64,000 bases of DNA from Geobacillus thermoleovorans (GTDB taxonomy: Bacteria; Bacillota; Bacilli; Bacillales; Anoxybacillaceae). The position numbers and the translations under genes are program-made. Positions 17,708 through 27,164 of this stretch are shown here, piece after piece. The number at the start of each line of letters is the position of its first letter. The first letter of the stretch is position 1. The stretch covers positions 2,179,001-2,243,000 of the forward strand of contig NZ_CP014335.1 in assembly GCF_001610955.1 (NCBI RefSeq), read 5' to 3'. Below the pieces are notes generated by a model. It was not told the DNA's origin. It was given only the letters and a program-made list of their open reading frames with translations, and ran no database searches.

Positions 17708-18736
17708 CTACGGCGGCAAATCCGGCTCCTGTCCAGCCGCTTCGATGACGACGCCGTGAGCGATCGCTGGGATCGACTGTTTTTGCTGCACCATCGTTTG
17801 ACTCAAGAGCGCCCCGGTAGCGACGACAAACAGGCGTCGAAACGTTCCGCGGGCGAGCTCTTGAAGCAAATACCCGTACGTGACGACCGCCGAGCAGGCG
17901 CAGCCGCTGCCGCCGGCGAACACCTTTTGATCTGGCCGGTAAATCATCAGCCCGCAATCGTTGTAAACGTCGGTCACATCGTAGCCTGATTCAGCAAGCA
18001 ACTCGCGGACGATGACGCTGCCGACGCGCGACAAGTCGCCGGTGACAATCAAATCGTAATCGCCCGGCGAGACGCCTAAGTCACGGAAATGCTGCTCGAT
18101 CGTATCGGCCGCCGCCGGGGCCATCGCCGCCCCCATGTCGAGTGGGTTTTTCAGCCCGGCGTCAACGACTTTGCCGATCGTCGCCGCCCGGACGCGCCAA
18201 CGTCCCGGCGCGCGGCCAACGAGCGCGGCGCCGGCGCCCGTGACGGTGAACGTCGCCGTTTTCGGCTTTTGCACCCCCAGTTCAGTCGGGTAGCGAAACT
18301 GCCGTTCGGCCGTCGCGTTATGACTGCTTGTCGCCGCAAGCGCCCGATCAGCCAATCCACCAGCGACAAACGCAGCGGCTGCCGCCAACGTTTGCATCGA
18401 GGTCGAACAGGCGCCGAACAAGCATAAAAACGGAATCGGCAGCTCGCGGGCGACATAGTTCGATGTCGCATTTTGGTTTAACAAATCACCGGCCAAAAAT
18501 AGATCGACTTCTTCGGCAGAGACGCCCGCCTTTTGCAAGCAGCAGTCCACCGCCTCCCGCATCAGCCTCCGCTCGGCCAGCTCCCACGTCGCTTCGCCGC
18601 AATATAAGTCGCGATGACAAACATCAAAATAACTTCCGAGCGGCCCGTCGGCTTCAAGCGGCCCGACTGCGGCAGCGGCCGCTTGGATGTAAACACCATC
18701 GTCAAACACCCATGTCTGCTTTCCGACACGTTTCAT
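17708..18736 (-). CDS. spoVAD: Stage V sporulation protein AD
   Basis: A 342-residue protein with a thiolase/KAS-III-like fold. Motifs include CLFGACSTSMQTLA and GGSGCACSAVVTYGYLL. SpoVAD binds dipicolinic acid in B. subtilis and sits on the outer face of the spore inner membrane with SpoVAC and SpoVAEB. The ATG at 18736 was chosen over a TTG two codons upstream because AGAGGG is spaced correctly for it. It lies between spoVAC and spoVAEB as expected. Confidence 0.95.
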   Translation of the reverse strand: MKRVGKQTWVFDDGVYIQAAAAAVGPLEADGPLGSYFDVCHRDLYCGEATWELAERRLMREAVDCCLQKAGVSAEEVDLFLAGDLLNQNATSNYVARELPIPFLCLFGACSTSMQTLAAAAAFVAGGLADRALAATSSHNATAERQFRYPTELGVQKPKTATFTVTGAGAALVGRAPGRWRVRAATIGKVVDAGLKNPLDMGAAMAPAAADTIEQHFRDLGVSPGDYDLIVTGDLSRVGSVIVRELLAESGYDVTDVYNDCGLMIYRPDQKVFAGGSGCACSAVVTYGYLLQELARGTFRRLFVVATGALLSQTMVQQKQSIPAIAHGVVIEAAGQEPDLPP

Positions 18737-18754
18737 GGCCAATCCCTCTTTTCG

Positions 18755-19183
18755 TCACGGCCAAACAAGGCCAAGCACATAGGCGGCAATCAGACCATAA
18801 ATGACCGCTGCCCCACCGGCTTTCAACATCTGCCCGGCCACCCCGGCCGTCCATCCTTCGCTGCGATGTTCGATGGCAGCGCTCGCGATCGCATTGGCCA
18901 GCCCTGTAATGAGCATCGTCGCCCCCGCACCGGCAAATTGGCTGAAATCATCATATTTCCCGACGGCCGTCAGCACAATCGCCAATCCGGCCATCACCAT
19001 AGACGCCCACAGATGAGCCTCGAGCGGCGAAGCGGCAAACGTGCCGCCATACCAATCAACGAGCCATTGCGCCAACGCACAAAGCGCCCCGCCGACAAGA
19101 AACGCTTTTACCGCATTGGCGGCGTATGGGGGAGAAGGCTGAAACGCCTTCACCTCGCGGACATAATCGGACTTTAATCCCAC
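18755..19183 (-). CDS. spoVAC: Stage V sporulation protein AC
   Basis: A 142-residue membrane protein, paralogous to SpoVAEB, with four hydrophobic segments and the matching FAGAGATMLITGLANAI motif. In B. subtilis SpoVAC behaves as a mechanosensitive channel for dipicolinic acid. The start is a GTG at 19183, with GGGGAAGGA upstream; the longer frame begins in the spoVAB tail. It follows spoVAB by 17 bases. Confidence 0.92.
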   Translation of the reverse strand: MGLKSDYVREVKAFQPSPPYAANAVKAFLVGGALCALAQWLVDWYGGTFAASPLEAHLWASMVMAGLAIVLTAVGKYDDFSQFAGAGATMLITGLANAIASAAIEHRSEGWTAGVAGQMLKAGGAAVIYGLIAAYVLGLVWP

Positions 19184-19200
19184 GTTTCCTTCCCCCTTTG

Positions 19201-19632
19201 TCAGCGAAAGTGATCGACAAAATAAAGCCAATGAAACAACGAACCGGCCACTTTGCCAAAGGCGATGGCCATAAGTAAAATGACGATTTTATCATCGACG
19301 CCGATCCGCTTCGCTAAAATCGGCCAAACGTTCAACACCTCTGTTAAAGCGGCAGCGAGCATTCCGATAAACACACCATGAAACAATCCGATCGGCGCTA
19401 GCCAATATTTGGATAAATGCCAAACAGAATGGCGCAAACTCATCCAACCGCCAACGATGGCGCCGGCTACAGCCCCCCATTCATAGGCGTGAATGCGTTT
19501 TGGCGTTTTCGTCAGCTGCGTCAGGCGCGGGATGACGCCAAGCACGACCAAAAAAGCGACAAATCCGGTTCCGACCGCCAACCCTCCGGCGAAGCCGACG
19601 AACACTACCAGCAAAATCTCAAGCGTCGTCAA
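19201..19632 (-). CDS. spoVAB: Stage V sporulation protein AB
   Basis: A 143-residue membrane protein of the SpoVAB family with about four hydrophobic segments. It begins with a TTG codon at 19632, inside the last codons of spoVAA (14-base overlap), so translation is probably coupled. The conserved segment YEWGAVAGAIVGGW is present. It is needed in B. subtilis for dipicolinic acid uptake; its exact part is not known. Confidence 0.9.
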   Translation of the reverse strand: MTTLEILLVVFVGFAGGLAVGTGFVAFLVVLGVIPRLTQLTKTPKRIHAYEWGAVAGAIVGGWMSLRHSVWHLSKYWLAPIGLFHGVFIGMLAAALTEVLNVWPILAKRIGVDDKIVILLMAIAFGKVAGSLFHWLYFVDHFR

Positions 19633-20242
19633 GAGGCCTCAAGCTTTCTTTGTTTTCATGCAAAATGACGTACTGATCGATCGATTGCTGGTAGTTGAAC
19701 ATTTCGACTTCAAGAGGGCTGGGCTCCTCGTTGATTCGTTTGCGGAACCAATGGTTGAAAAATAAAATCATCCCGATGCCGAGCCCAAGCGAATATGGAA
19801 TTTGCAAAAGCAGCGGTTTATCGACCGCCTGGCCGGTCACCATCTCGTACAGATGGCGATGCACCCGTTGCATGCTGACGTCCTCGTGAAAGTTCATGAT
19901 CGCCATCGCCGAACCGACGAACAAAAGAAGCCAAACGAGAACGAAGGAAGCGGTCGAAACCTTCCGTTTTTCATAGACGACTTCAATGATCGTCTGCGAT
20001 GGGCCGATCATCTGCACATCAAGCGAGGAATCCACATCAAACACAGCCCGGATCATTTGCATCATATCGATGATGACGATATTTTTATCGCTGGGCTGGA
20101 TGCGATAGAGCGGAATCGTCTTCAACCGCCGAATGAGCCCGCCATCCGGCGCAGCGATTTGGGCCGCCTGCCCGAGCGTCACCACCGCCCCCGGCTTGAC
20201 TTGCACGCGATGGCGCGGCTTGATAAATACGGTGTTGGCCAT
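19619..20242 (-). CDS. spoVAA: Stage V sporulation protein AA
   Basis: A 207-residue protein, first gene of the spoVA operon. A soluble N-terminal domain of about 90 residues starts MANTVFIKPRHRVQVKPG and two or three membrane segments follow. The start at 20242 has AAGGTG upstream. SpoVA genes are SigG-dependent in B. subtilis, but I could not identify a convincing SigG promoter by eye in the region upstream. Confidence 0.9.
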   Translation of the reverse strand: MANTVFIKPRHRVQVKPGAVVTLGQAAQIAAPDGGLIRRLKTIPLYRIQPSDKNIVIIDMMQMIRAVFDVDSSLDVQMIGPSQTIIEVVYEKRKVSTASFVLVWLLLFVGSAMAIMNFHEDVSMQRVHRHLYEMVTGQAVDKPLLLQIPYSLGLGIGMILFFNHWFRKRINEEPSPLEVEMFNYQQSIDQYVILHENKESLRPLDDA

Positions 20243-20340
20243 TTGCTTCACACCTTTGTCCCCATTTTGTTTTTCTTTAGTTTGGTTGGCAAAAACACCG
20301 ATCATGCGGCCTGTCGGCGTTCACCATCGATTTCATAAAA

Positions 20341-20377
20341 ATAGAAAAGAATGGGCAAAAAATGCCCATTCTTTTTT
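20341..20377 (-). terminator. Terminator between sigF and spoVAA
   Basis: AAAGAATGGGCA (about 20346-20357) pairs with TGCCCATTCTTT (about 20363-20374); T runs lie on both sides. On the minus strand it would stop read-through from the sigF operon into spoVA. Confidence 0.8.
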
Positions 20378-20470
20378 AGACTTTTGTTGCTTGCTATGGA
20401 AAAAGCGTTCCAAGATGCGCTTACAGACCAAAAGACGGATGCGATTCATGGTTCACCGCCGATGAATTGA

Positions 20471-20661
20471 CATCCGTCCATTTTGAACACACCTGTGCGG
20501 ACAAAATGGACTATCCGTCCATTTTGTTGCCCACTCTGTGCGGACAAAATGGACTATCCGTCCATTTTGTTGCTCACTCCGTGCGGACAAAATGGACTAT
20601 CCGTCCATTTTGTTGCCCACTCCGTGCGGACAAAATGGGCTATCCGTCCATTTTGTCCTTT
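20471..20661. repeat. 43-bp tandem repeat with internal hairpins at the 3' end of sigF
   Basis: GCGGACAAAATGG recurs at 20497, 20540, 20583 and 20626, an exact 43-bp period. A divergent, slightly shorter partial copy lies at 20471-20496. Each unit holds ACAAAATGGAC and GTCCATTTTGT around a 5-base loop, an 11-bp perfect stem. The last unit merges into the sigF stop region: on the minus strand GACAAAATGGACGGATAG encodes the final residues DKMDG and the stop. The array thus looks like a tandem expansion of the sigF 3' end. It is contiguous without spacers, so it is not CRISPR. Confidence 0.95.
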
Positions 20662-21392
20662 ATGTGCTGCAATATTTTCTTTTCCAGCCGGGATACTTGC
20701 ACTTGAGAGATGCCGAGCCTCGATGCCACTTCGGACTGGGTTTGGTCTTTGTAATAGCGCAAATAGACGATCAGCCTCTCACGCTCGTCGAGTTCTTCGA
20801 TCGCTTTTTTTAAGGCGATTTTGTCAAACCATGACGCTTCGTCGGCGTCAGCGATTTGATCAAGCAACGTAATCGGATCGCCGTCGTTTTCGTACACCGT
20901 TTTGTGAATCGATGTCGGCGAGCGGACCGCCTCTTGAGCGAGAACGACTTCCTCAGGGGAAATGCCTAAATGGTCGGCGATTTCCGTAACCGTCGGCGCC
21001 CGCCCGCGCGTTTTCGACAGCTCATCTTTCGCCTTGCGGATTTTGTTGCCCATCTCTTTCAGCGAACGGCTCACTTTGACGGTGCCGTCGTCGCGAAGAA
21101 ACCGCTGAATCTCCCCAATGATCATCGGCACGGCGTACGTCGAAAACTTGACGTCATACGACAGGTCAAACTTGTCGACCGACTTTAACAAGCCGATGCA
21201 GCCGATTTGAAACAAGTCGTCCGCTTCATAGCCGCGGTTTAAAAAACGTTGAACGACCGACCAGACGAGGCGCATGTTTTTTTCAATAATTTCATCACGC
21301 GCTTCTTGATCGCCTTCTTGGCTGCGGCGGATCAGCTCTTTCATCTCCTGATCTTTGATTGGCGACTGATCTTGCTTGACATCGACATCCAT
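20640..21392 (-). CDS. sigF: Forespore sigma factor SigF
   Basis: A 250-residue sigma-70 family factor that directs early forespore transcription. Regions 2-4 are complete: NMRLVWSVVQRFLNRGYE, DDLFQIGCIGLLKSVDKFDL, TYAVPMIIGEIQRFLRDDGT, and the region 4 helix-turn-helix TQSEVASRLGISQVQVSRLE. The second ATG (21392) is preferred because GAGGGAG is spaced correctly for it. The C-terminus ends ...DKMDG, a few residues shorter than in B. subtilis, at the edge of the tandem repeat. It is held inactive by SpoIIAB. Confidence 0.96.
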   Translation of the reverse strand: MDVDVKQDQSPIKDQEMKELIRRSQEGDQEARDEIIEKNMRLVWSVVQRFLNRGYEADDLFQIGCIGLLKSVDKFDLSYDVKFSTYAVPMIIGEIQRFLRDDGTVKVSRSLKEMGNKIRKAKDELSKTRGRAPTVTEIADHLGISPEEVVLAQEAVRSPTSIHKTVYENDGDPITLLDQIADADEASWFDKIALKKAIEELDERERLIVYLRYYKDQTQSEVASRLGISQVQVSRLEKKILQHIKDKMDG

Positions 21393-21405
21393 AGGCATGT
21401 CTCCC

Positions 21406-21846
21406 TCAGTTACATAACGCTTTGCTTTTCGCAATATGCTTTTTCAAATACACAGTCGTCCCTTTATTCACTTCCGATTCGACGATGACTTCGTCCATGA
21501 AGTTTTCCATAATGGTAAAGCCCATCCCTGACCGCTCGAGCTCGGGCTTTGTCGTAAACAACGGCTGGCGCGCTTCTTCGATGTCAGGAATGCCGACTCC
21601 TTCGTCTCTCACCGTCAAATGGACGACACCGTCTTCAATGATGACGGAAATGGAGACGATGCCGTTCGGATCGTTGTTGTAGCCGTGAATGATCGCGTTT
21701 GTCACCGCCTCAGAGACAACCGTTTTAATTTCCGTCAGTTCGTCCATCGTCGGGTCAAGCTGGGCGACGAACGCCGCCACGGTCACACGGGCGAACGATT
21801 CATTTTCGCTGCGGGCAGAAAATTGGAGGTGCATTTCGTTGCGCAT
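21406..21846 (-). CDS. spoIIAB: Anti-sigma F factor / serine kinase SpoIIAB
   Basis: A 146-residue GHKL-fold protein. The N box ([13 protein letters not shown]), the G1 box ([10 protein letters not shown]) and the G2 region ([15 protein letters not shown]) form the ATP site. It binds and inactivates SigF, and phosphorylates SpoIIAA on serine. It starts at 21846, immediately after the spoIIAA stop, and sigF follows 13 bases after it. Confidence 0.97.
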   Translation of the reverse strand: MRNEMHLQFSARSENESFARVTVAAFVAQLDPTMDELTEIKTVVSEAVTNAIIHGYNNDPNGIVSISVIIEDGVVHLTVRDEGVGIPDIEEARQPLFTTKPELERSGMGFTIMENFMDEVIVESEVNKGTTVYLKKHIAKSKALCN

Positions 21847-22197
21847 TTACGCCACCCCCAATGCTTGCAAGGCGAATTGCTCATCCGCCTCAACGCGGAT
21901 GATTTTAAACAGACCCGACATGTCAAACAGCCGTTTGACGGCCGGCGATACGGCGCATACAACCATCTGCCCGCCGACGTTTTTGATTTGTTTATAGCGT
22001 CCGAGAATGACGCCGAGGCCAGAGCTGTCCATGAACGTCAATTGTCCTAAATTGAGCACGATGTGGCGGACCGCTCGGTTTTCGAGCACATCCGTCACTT
22101 GTTCACGCAATTGTTCGGCTGTATGATGGTCAAGCTCCCCAGACAGGCGAACGATGAGCACGTCTTGCTTCACTTCCAAGTCGATCGCGAGACTCAC
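21847..22197 (-). CDS. spoIIAA: Anti-sigma F factor antagonist SpoIIAA
   Basis: A 116-residue STAS-domain protein. Its phosphorylatable serine lies in [14 protein letters not shown]. Dephosphorylated SpoIIAA binds SpoIIAB and frees SigF in the forespore. The GTG at 22197 is the start, with AAGGGGG upstream, giving [11 protein letters not shown], which matches the B. subtilis N-terminus; longer frames do not. A SigH-type promoter lies just upstream, downstream of dacF. Confidence 0.96.
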   Translation of the reverse strand: MSLAIDLEVKQDVLIVRLSGELDHHTAEQLREQVTDVLENRAVRHIVLNLGQLTFMDSSGLGVILGRYKQIKNVGGQMVVCAVSPAVKRLFDMSGLFKIIRVEADEQFALQALGVA

Positions 22198-22234
22198 AGC
22201 GTGTTCCCCCTTGTTCATTTCAGGATATGGAGAC

Positions 22235-22261
22235 ATTTCGCTGCTGTCCGCCCGAAATCCT
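22235..22261 (-). promoter_or_regulatory. SigH-type promoter of the spoIIA operon
   Basis: On the minus strand AGGATTT is followed after 12 bases by AGCGAAA. This fits the SigH pattern (RnAGGAWWW, 11-12 bases, RnnGAAT) except for the last base. The spoIIA operon is SigH-dependent in B. subtilis, so position and sequence agree. Confidence 0.62.
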
Positions 22262-22322
22262 GCCGCCCGACAAAACTAGTGGTCGTTCGCCAAAGAGAGC
22301 GAAAAGACCGCAAAACTTGACA

Positions 22323-23498
22323 TTATCCCGCTTGCACGAAGCGGCCAAACACCCGCTTAAACAAGTCCCAAAAGCTCGCTTCTTCGACCGTTTGCTTGGC
22401 GACGATCGGGCTGTGCAAAATTTCTTTTCCATCCTGTTTTAAAATGAGGACGCCAAGCTCATCGCCTTTGCGAACGGGTGCTTTCACATTGTCTTTCACT
22501 TTGATCACTTTTTCGATCTGCTCGACCGACTGCCCTTTTTTCGTCAGCACCGACACCGGCTCCGACGTCACCGCTTCGACGGATGACCGTTTGCCTTTGC
22601 TTATGTTGACGCGGGCGACTGTTTCATTCCGTTTGTACACCGGGTGAGTTCGATATTGGGAAAACGCGTAATCGAGCATCTTCGTAATTTGCGCATTGCG
22701 CGATTTCGGCGTCGGTGCTCCAAACACAACAGCGATGACGCGCATGCCGTTCTTTTTCGCCGTGGCGGTCAAACAATATTTCGCTTCGGCTGTATATCCG
22801 GTTTTCAGGCCGTCAACGCCCGGATAAAATTTGACAAGCCGGTTCGTATTGACGAGCCAAAACTTTTTGTCCGTATTTTCGCGCAAATAGTCTTCGTACT
22901 TGCTCGTATATTTCGTAATATCTTCATATTTCAACAGTTCGCGCGCCATCATGGCCATATCATAAGCGCTGCTGTAGTGATGTTCCGCCGGCAGGCCGGT
23001 CGCATTGGCGAAATGAGTGTTTTTTAAGCCGAGCTGTTTCGCTTTTTCATTCATCATCTCGACAAATGCTTCTTCCGACCCGGCGATCTGCTCAGCCATA
23101 GCGACCGACGCGTCGTTGGCCGAACCGATGGCAATGCCGCGCAGCAGCTCATCGACGGTCATTTCCTCGCCCGGCTCGAGGAAAATTTGCGATCCACCCA
23201 TTGACGCGGCGTATTCGCTCGCCCGCACTTTTTCATCGTAGGACAGCTTTCCTTCATCGATGGCTTCCATGACTAGCAGCATCGTCATAATTTTCGTCAT
23301 GCTCGCCGGCGGCAATGGTTCATGGGCATTTTTTTCATACAATACTTTGCCGGTGTCGCGTTCAATCAAAATGGCTGATTTCGCCTCATCGGCCAGCTTC
23401 ACTTTCGCTTCCTTCATCTCTTTCGCCTCGGCATGGGCAGAAAGAGGAAGAAAAAGAAGAAACGGCAATAAAAGAAGACGAGTGACTTTCGTTTTCAT
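22323..23498 (-). CDS. dacF: D-alanyl-D-alanine carboxypeptidase DacF
   Basis: A 391-residue S11 carboxypeptidase. The signal peptide covers about residues 1-23 (...LPLSAHA). Motifs are SMTK at 66-69, SAN at 126-128 and KTG at 232-234, and the C-terminal beta-sandwich domain is present. It acts with DacB on spore cortex peptidoglycan. The ATG at 23498 follows GAGGTTTGGGAG. It lies directly upstream of spoIIAA, as in B. subtilis, so read-through into the sigF operon is possible; no terminator is seen between them. Confidence 0.93.
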   Translation of the reverse strand: MKTKVTRLLLLPFLLFLPLSAHAEAKEMKEAKVKLADEAKSAILIERDTGKVLYEKNAHEPLPPASMTKIMTMLLVMEAIDEGKLSYDEKVRASEYAASMGGSQIFLEPGEEMTVDELLRGIAIGSANDASVAMAEQIAGSEEAFVEMMNEKAKQLGLKNTHFANATGLPAEHHYSSAYDMAMMARELLKYEDITKYTSKYEDYLRENTDKKFWLVNTNRLVKFYPGVDGLKTGYTAEAKYCLTATAKKNGMRVIAVVFGAPTPKSRNAQITKMLDYAFSQYRTHPVYKRNETVARVNISKGKRSSVEAVTSEPVSVLTKKGQSVEQIEKVIKVKDNVKAPVRKGDELGVLILKQDGKEILHSPIVAKQTVEEASFWDLFKRVFGRFVQAG

Positions 23499-23581
23499 CT
23501 CCCAAACCTCCATTCTTTATACATGCCATTTTTTCCAGGCGAGATATTTTTATACAAAAAAACAACTCATTTTCCAAAAAA

Positions 23582-23616
23582 CAAAAAAACGCCCGAAACA
23601 CGCGTTTCAGGCGTCT
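23582..23616 (-). terminator. Terminator of the drm-pupG-pdp operon
   Basis: ACGCC(C/T)GAAAC arms around CACGC at about 23589-23614, followed on the minus strand by a long T run. It is 50 bases after the pdp stop. Confidence 0.85.
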
Positions 23617-23664
23617 TCTTCTTGAACAACCGCTTTTTTCCTTGCGGATCGCCAGCGTCCCTCT

Positions 23665-24966
23665 CTATACGATGGTCTCATAAATGAGCGGCGGCCGAGC
23701 AACCGGCTGCGGCGACAGACGAACAGCCGCCTCGATCTTTTCTTTCACGTCAAGCACATCTGGCCGGTTGCTGTGAATCGTGGCGAGCGCTTCCCCTTTC
23801 TGCACGCGATCGCCGATTTTTTTATGGAGCACAATGCCGACCGCCAAATCGATCACGTCTTCTTTTTTCGCCCGGCCGGCGCCGAGCCACATGGCGGCCG
23901 TGCCGATGTCATCGGCGGCCATCTCGGCGACATAGCCGTCGGCAGCCGCCGTGACGGTCGACGTATAGGCCGCCTTTGGCAATTTATCCAGATCGTCAAC
24001 GACCGATGCATCTCCACCTTGAGCGGCCAAAAACGTTTTGAACGCCGCGATGGCGGCCCCGCTGCGAATCGCCTCTTCAAGCAAACGGCGCGCCTCATCA
24101 AGCGATGGCGCCTTCTCCGCCAAATAGACCATATGGCTGCCGAGCGTCAAACAAAGTTCGGTTAAATCGTGCGGCCCGTCTCCTTTTAACGTTTCGATGG
24201 CCTCTTTCACTTCCAAGGCGTTGCCGACGGCATAGCCGAGCGGCTGGCTCATGTCAGAAATGACCGCCATCGTCCGGCGGCCGACGCGCTTGCCAATGTC
24301 GACCATCGCTCGAGCGAGCCGGCGCGCCTCGTCAAGTTCCTTCATAAACGCTCCGGCGCCCGTTTTCACATCCAAGACGATGGCATCAGCCCCAGCGGCG
24401 ATTTTTTTGCTCATGATCGACGAGGCGATGAGCGGAATGCTGTTGACGGTCGCCGTCACATCGCGAAGCGCATATAGCTTTTTGTCAGCCGGTGTCAAAT
24501 CGCCCGTTTGGCCGATAATGGCGATTCCGTTTTCATTCACGAGTCGAATGAACTCGTCTTTGCTGATCTCGACATGAAACCCGGGCACGGACTCGAGTTT
24601 GTCGATCGTGCCGCCCGTATGGCCGAGGCCGCGCCCAGACATTTTCGCCACCGGCACGCCGACAGAAGCGACAAGCGGCCCTAAAACGAGCGTCGTCGTA
24701 TCGCCGACCCCGCCGGTCGAATGTTTATCGACTTTCACGCCGCGAATACTCGACAAATCGAGCATTTCGCCGGAGTGCACCATCGCCATCGTCAGCGCGG
24801 CCGTTTCTTCCTCGGTCATGCCGCGGAAATAAATCGCCATCGCGAGCGCGCTCATTTGGTAATCGGGAATGTCCCCGTTTGTATACCCTTGGACGATCCA
24901 CTCAATTTCTTCCTTCGTCAGCGCCTTTCCGTCGCGCTTTTTCGCAATCAAATCGACCATTCGCAT
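23665..24966 (-). CDS. pdp: Pyrimidine-nucleoside phosphorylase
   Basis: A 433-residue enzyme that cleaves uridine, thymidine and deoxyuridine with phosphate. The sequence starts [20 protein letters not shown] and has the phosphate and substrate motif [16 protein letters not shown]. It appears nearly identical to the G. stearothermophilus enzyme as I recall it. The ATG at 24966 has AAGGTGAT upstream. It follows pupG by only 5 bases and is the last gene of the nucleoside salvage operon. Confidence 0.96.
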   Translation of the reverse strand: MRMVDLIAKKRDGKALTKEEIEWIVQGYTNGDIPDYQMSALAMAIYFRGMTEEETAALTMAMVHSGEMLDLSSIRGVKVDKHSTGGVGDTTTLVLGPLVASVGVPVAKMSGRGLGHTGGTIDKLESVPGFHVEISKDEFIRLVNENGIAIIGQTGDLTPADKKLYALRDVTATVNSIPLIASSIMSKKIAAGADAIVLDVKTGAGAFMKELDEARRLARAMVDIGKRVGRRTMAVISDMSQPLGYAVGNALEVKEAIETLKGDGPHDLTELCLTLGSHMVYLAEKAPSLDEARRLLEEAIRSGAAIAAFKTFLAAQGGDASVVDDLDKLPKAAYTSTVTAAADGYVAEMAADDIGTAAMWLGAGRAKKEDVIDLAVGIVLHKKIGDRVQKGEALATIHSNRPDVLDVKEKIEAAVRLSPQPVARPPLIYETIV

Positions 24967-24971
24967 CGCGA

Positions 24972-25808
24972 TCACCTTTTTCGTTTTGATTTCGCCATTT
25001 CGGCGACAATCGCTTTCACAAACCGCAAAAAGTCCGTCTTCACCCGCTCGGCCGTTTCAACCACTTCGTCGTGGTGAAGCGGAGCATCCGACATCCCTGC
25101 AGCCATATTCGAAATGCACGAAATGCCGAGCACCTCAATGCCGCCGTGGCGGGCGACGATCACTTCCGGGACGGTCGACATGCCGACCGCATCGCCGCCG
25201 AGCGTACGAATCATGCGGATTTCCGCCGGCGTTTCGTACGACGGCCCCGTATTGGCGACATATACTCCTTCATGCACGCGAACGCCAAGTCTCGCCGCCG
25301 TTTCCTTGGCGAGCTCGCGCAGCCGCCGGCTGTACGCTTCCGTCATGTCCGGAAAGCGCGGACCAAGCTCCGGATCGTTCGGACCAATGAGCGGATTTGT
25401 GCCCAGCAAGTTGATATGGTCGGAAATGATCATGAAATCGCCGGGCTGGAACCGTTCGTTGATGCCGCCCGCAGCGTTTGTCACGATCAATTCGCGGACG
25501 CCAAGCGCCTTCATCACCCGGACGGGAAACGTCACTTCCTGAAGCGAATACCCTTCATAATAATGAAACCGCCCTTGCATGGCGACAACGGTCGCCCCCT
25601 CAAGCCGCCCATATACGAGCCGTCCAGCGTGTCCTTCAACGGTCGACACTGGAAATCCGGGAATATCTTCATACGGAATGCGAACCGCCTCTTCGATTTC
25701 ATCAGCGAGCACGCCGAGCCCCGAGCCGAGAATGAGACCGATTTCAGGCGGAGTTGGCATCAATGGGCGCAAATGACCGGCGGTTTTTTCAATCGCTTGT
25801 CGATCCAT
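24972..25808 (-). CDS. pupG: Purine-nucleoside phosphorylase
   Basis: A 278-residue trimeric-type purine nucleoside phosphorylase that cleaves guanosine and inosine. Motifs include [54 protein letters not shown] and the [12 protein letters not shown] segment. The start at 25808 follows GAGGGGGAAAAG. It lies 29 bases after drm and 5 bases before pdp. Confidence 0.95.
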   Translation of the reverse strand: MDRQAIEKTAGHLRPLMPTPPEIGLILGSGLGVLADEIEEAVRIPYEDIPGFPVSTVEGHAGRLVYGRLEGATVVAMQGRFHYYEGYSLQEVTFPVRVMKALGVRELIVTNAAGGINERFQPGDFMIISDHINLLGTNPLIGPNDPELGPRFPDMTEAYSRRLRELAKETAARLGVRVHEGVYVANTGPSYETPAEIRMIRTLGGDAVGMSTVPEVIVARHGGIEVLGISCISNMAAGMSDAPLHHDEVVETAERVKTDFLRFVKAIVAEMAKSKRKR

Positions 25809-25837
25809 TCTTTTCCCCCTCATCGTTCTTTATGAAG

Positions 25838-27025
25838 TTAGGCCAAATCAGCCAAAAAGCTTGTTCCGTACGGCGGCCGGTTGACTTGGAAGTTATCCGC
25901 AATCGTTGCGCCGACATCGGCAAACGTCTCGCGGACTGGGAGCGGCTTGCCGCCGCGAAATCGCGGGCTGTACACAAGAAGCGGCACATATTCGCGCGTA
26001 TGGTCAGTTCCGTGGTGAATCGGGTCGTTGCCGTGGTCAGCGGTGATGATAAGCAAGTCGTCCGCTGTCAAGCGCGGCAACACATCGGCAAGCCGGGCGT
26101 CAAACTCTTCGAGCGCATCGCCGTAACCTTTTGGGTCGCGGCGATGGCCGTATTTAGCGTCAAAATCGACGAGATTGACGAAACTCAACCCGGTAAAGTC
26201 CATGCCGAGCGTGTCGACGAGCTTATCCATTCCGTCCATATTGGATGTCGTTCGCAACGACTGGGTAACTCCTTCATTGTCGTAAATATCGGCGATCTTC
26301 CCGATGGCAATCACTTCATAACCGGCGTCTTTCAATTCATTCATCACCGTTTTGCCAAACGGCTTAAGCGCATAGTCGTGCCGGTTGGCGGTTCGCTCAA
26401 AATGGCCGGGTTTGCCGATGAACGGTCGGGCAATGACGCGCCCGACCATATACGGCTCGTCGCGCGTCAATTCACGAGCGATTTCGCAAATGCGGTACAA
26501 TTCATCAAGCGGCACAACTTGTTCATGGGCGGCGATTTGCAAGACGGAGTCGGCTGATGTATAGACGATGATCGCCCCTGTTTTCATATGCTCTTCGCCA
26601 AGCTCTTCGATGATCGCTGTTCCGCTCGCCGGTTTGTTGCCGATCACGTTCCGGCCGGTGCGCCGCTCGAGCTCAGCGATCAATTCATCTGGGAACCCGT
26701 TCGGAAAGACGCGGAACGGCTTGTCGATGCGAAGGCCCATCAGCTCCCAATGGCCTGTCATCGTATCTTTTCCAGCCGATGCTTCCTTCATTTTTGTATA
26801 GTACGCGAGCGGTCGCTCGACTTTCGGCACCCCTTTGATCTCACGAATATGGCTTAGGCCGAGCTTCGCCATGTTCGGCATATAGAGGCCGCCGCGATAC
26901 TCAGCGATATGGCCGAGCGTATCCGCTCCTTTGTCGTTGTATTTCTCGGCATCCGGCGCCTCGCCGATGCCGACTGAATCCATCACAATCAAAAAAACGC
27001 GCCGGTATGTCGTTTTCACATTCAT
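25838..27025 (-). CDS. drm: Phosphopentomutase
   Basis: A 395-residue alkaline-phosphatase-superfamily mutase that interconverts ribose/deoxyribose 1- and 5-phosphates. Metal-binding motifs are [14 protein letters not shown] at the N-terminus and the ADHGNDP and [12 protein letters not shown] segments at the C-terminus. The ATG at 27025 lies very close to its GGGGG sequence; a GTG two codons later (27019) has better spacing. First gene of drm-pupG-pdp, which feeds nucleoside sugars into the pentose-phosphate pathway. Two perfect palindromes lie upstream. Confidence 0.94.
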   Translation of the reverse strand: MNVKTTYRRVFLIVMDSVGIGEAPDAEKYNDKGADTLGHIAEYRGGLYMPNMAKLGLSHIREIKGVPKVERPLAYYTKMKEASAGKDTMTGHWELMGLRIDKPFRVFPNGFPDELIAELERRTGRNVIGNKPASGTAIIEELGEEHMKTGAIIVYTSADSVLQIAAHEQVVPLDELYRICEIARELTRDEPYMVGRVIARPFIGKPGHFERTANRHDYALKPFGKTVMNELKDAGYEVIAIGKIADIYDNEGVTQSLRTTSNMDGMDKLVDTLGMDFTGLSFVNLVDFDAKYGHRRDPKGYGDALEEFDARLADVLPRLTADDLLIITADHGNDPIHHGTDHTREYVPLLVYSPRFRGGKPLPVRETFADVGATIADNFQVNRPPYGTSFLADLA

Positions 27026-27073
27026 TCCCCCTGCCTGCAATGAAAAATGGAGTCTCTTTCTATCGTTCCCGTA

Positions 27074-27117
27074 TTTTCGCGAAAACACGCCTATGGCCAA
27101 TTGGTCAGAAGTCTGAC
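27074..27117. promoter_or_regulatory. Two palindromes upstream of drm
   Basis: TTTTCGCGAAAA (27074-27085) is a perfect 12-bp palindrome. GTCAGAAGTCTGAC (27104-27117) has 6-bp arms around AG. They lie 50-95 bases upstream of the drm start, in the likely promoter region, and could be operators for a repressor of the nucleoside operon. This is inference from position only. Confidence 0.4.
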
Positions 27118-27135
27118 AACTAAAACGACAGGCAA

Positions 27136-27164
27136 GCGCCTAGCATACGGCAGCTGCTAGGCGC
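27136..27164 (-). terminator. Hairpin at the end of xerD
   Basis: GCGCCTAGCA (27136-27145) pairs perfectly with TGCTAGGCGC (27155-27164). It overlaps the xerD stop. On the minus strand only a weak T-rich stretch follows, so it is a poor intrinsic terminator by the usual criteria. Confidence 0.45.

Noticed and set aside
20243..20340. SigG promoter in front of spoVAA
   Set aside because: CATGATC occurs, but no matching -35 is at the right distance.
20471..20661. CRISPR-like array near sigF
   Set aside because: The 43-bp units are contiguous with no unique spacers and no cas genes are present.
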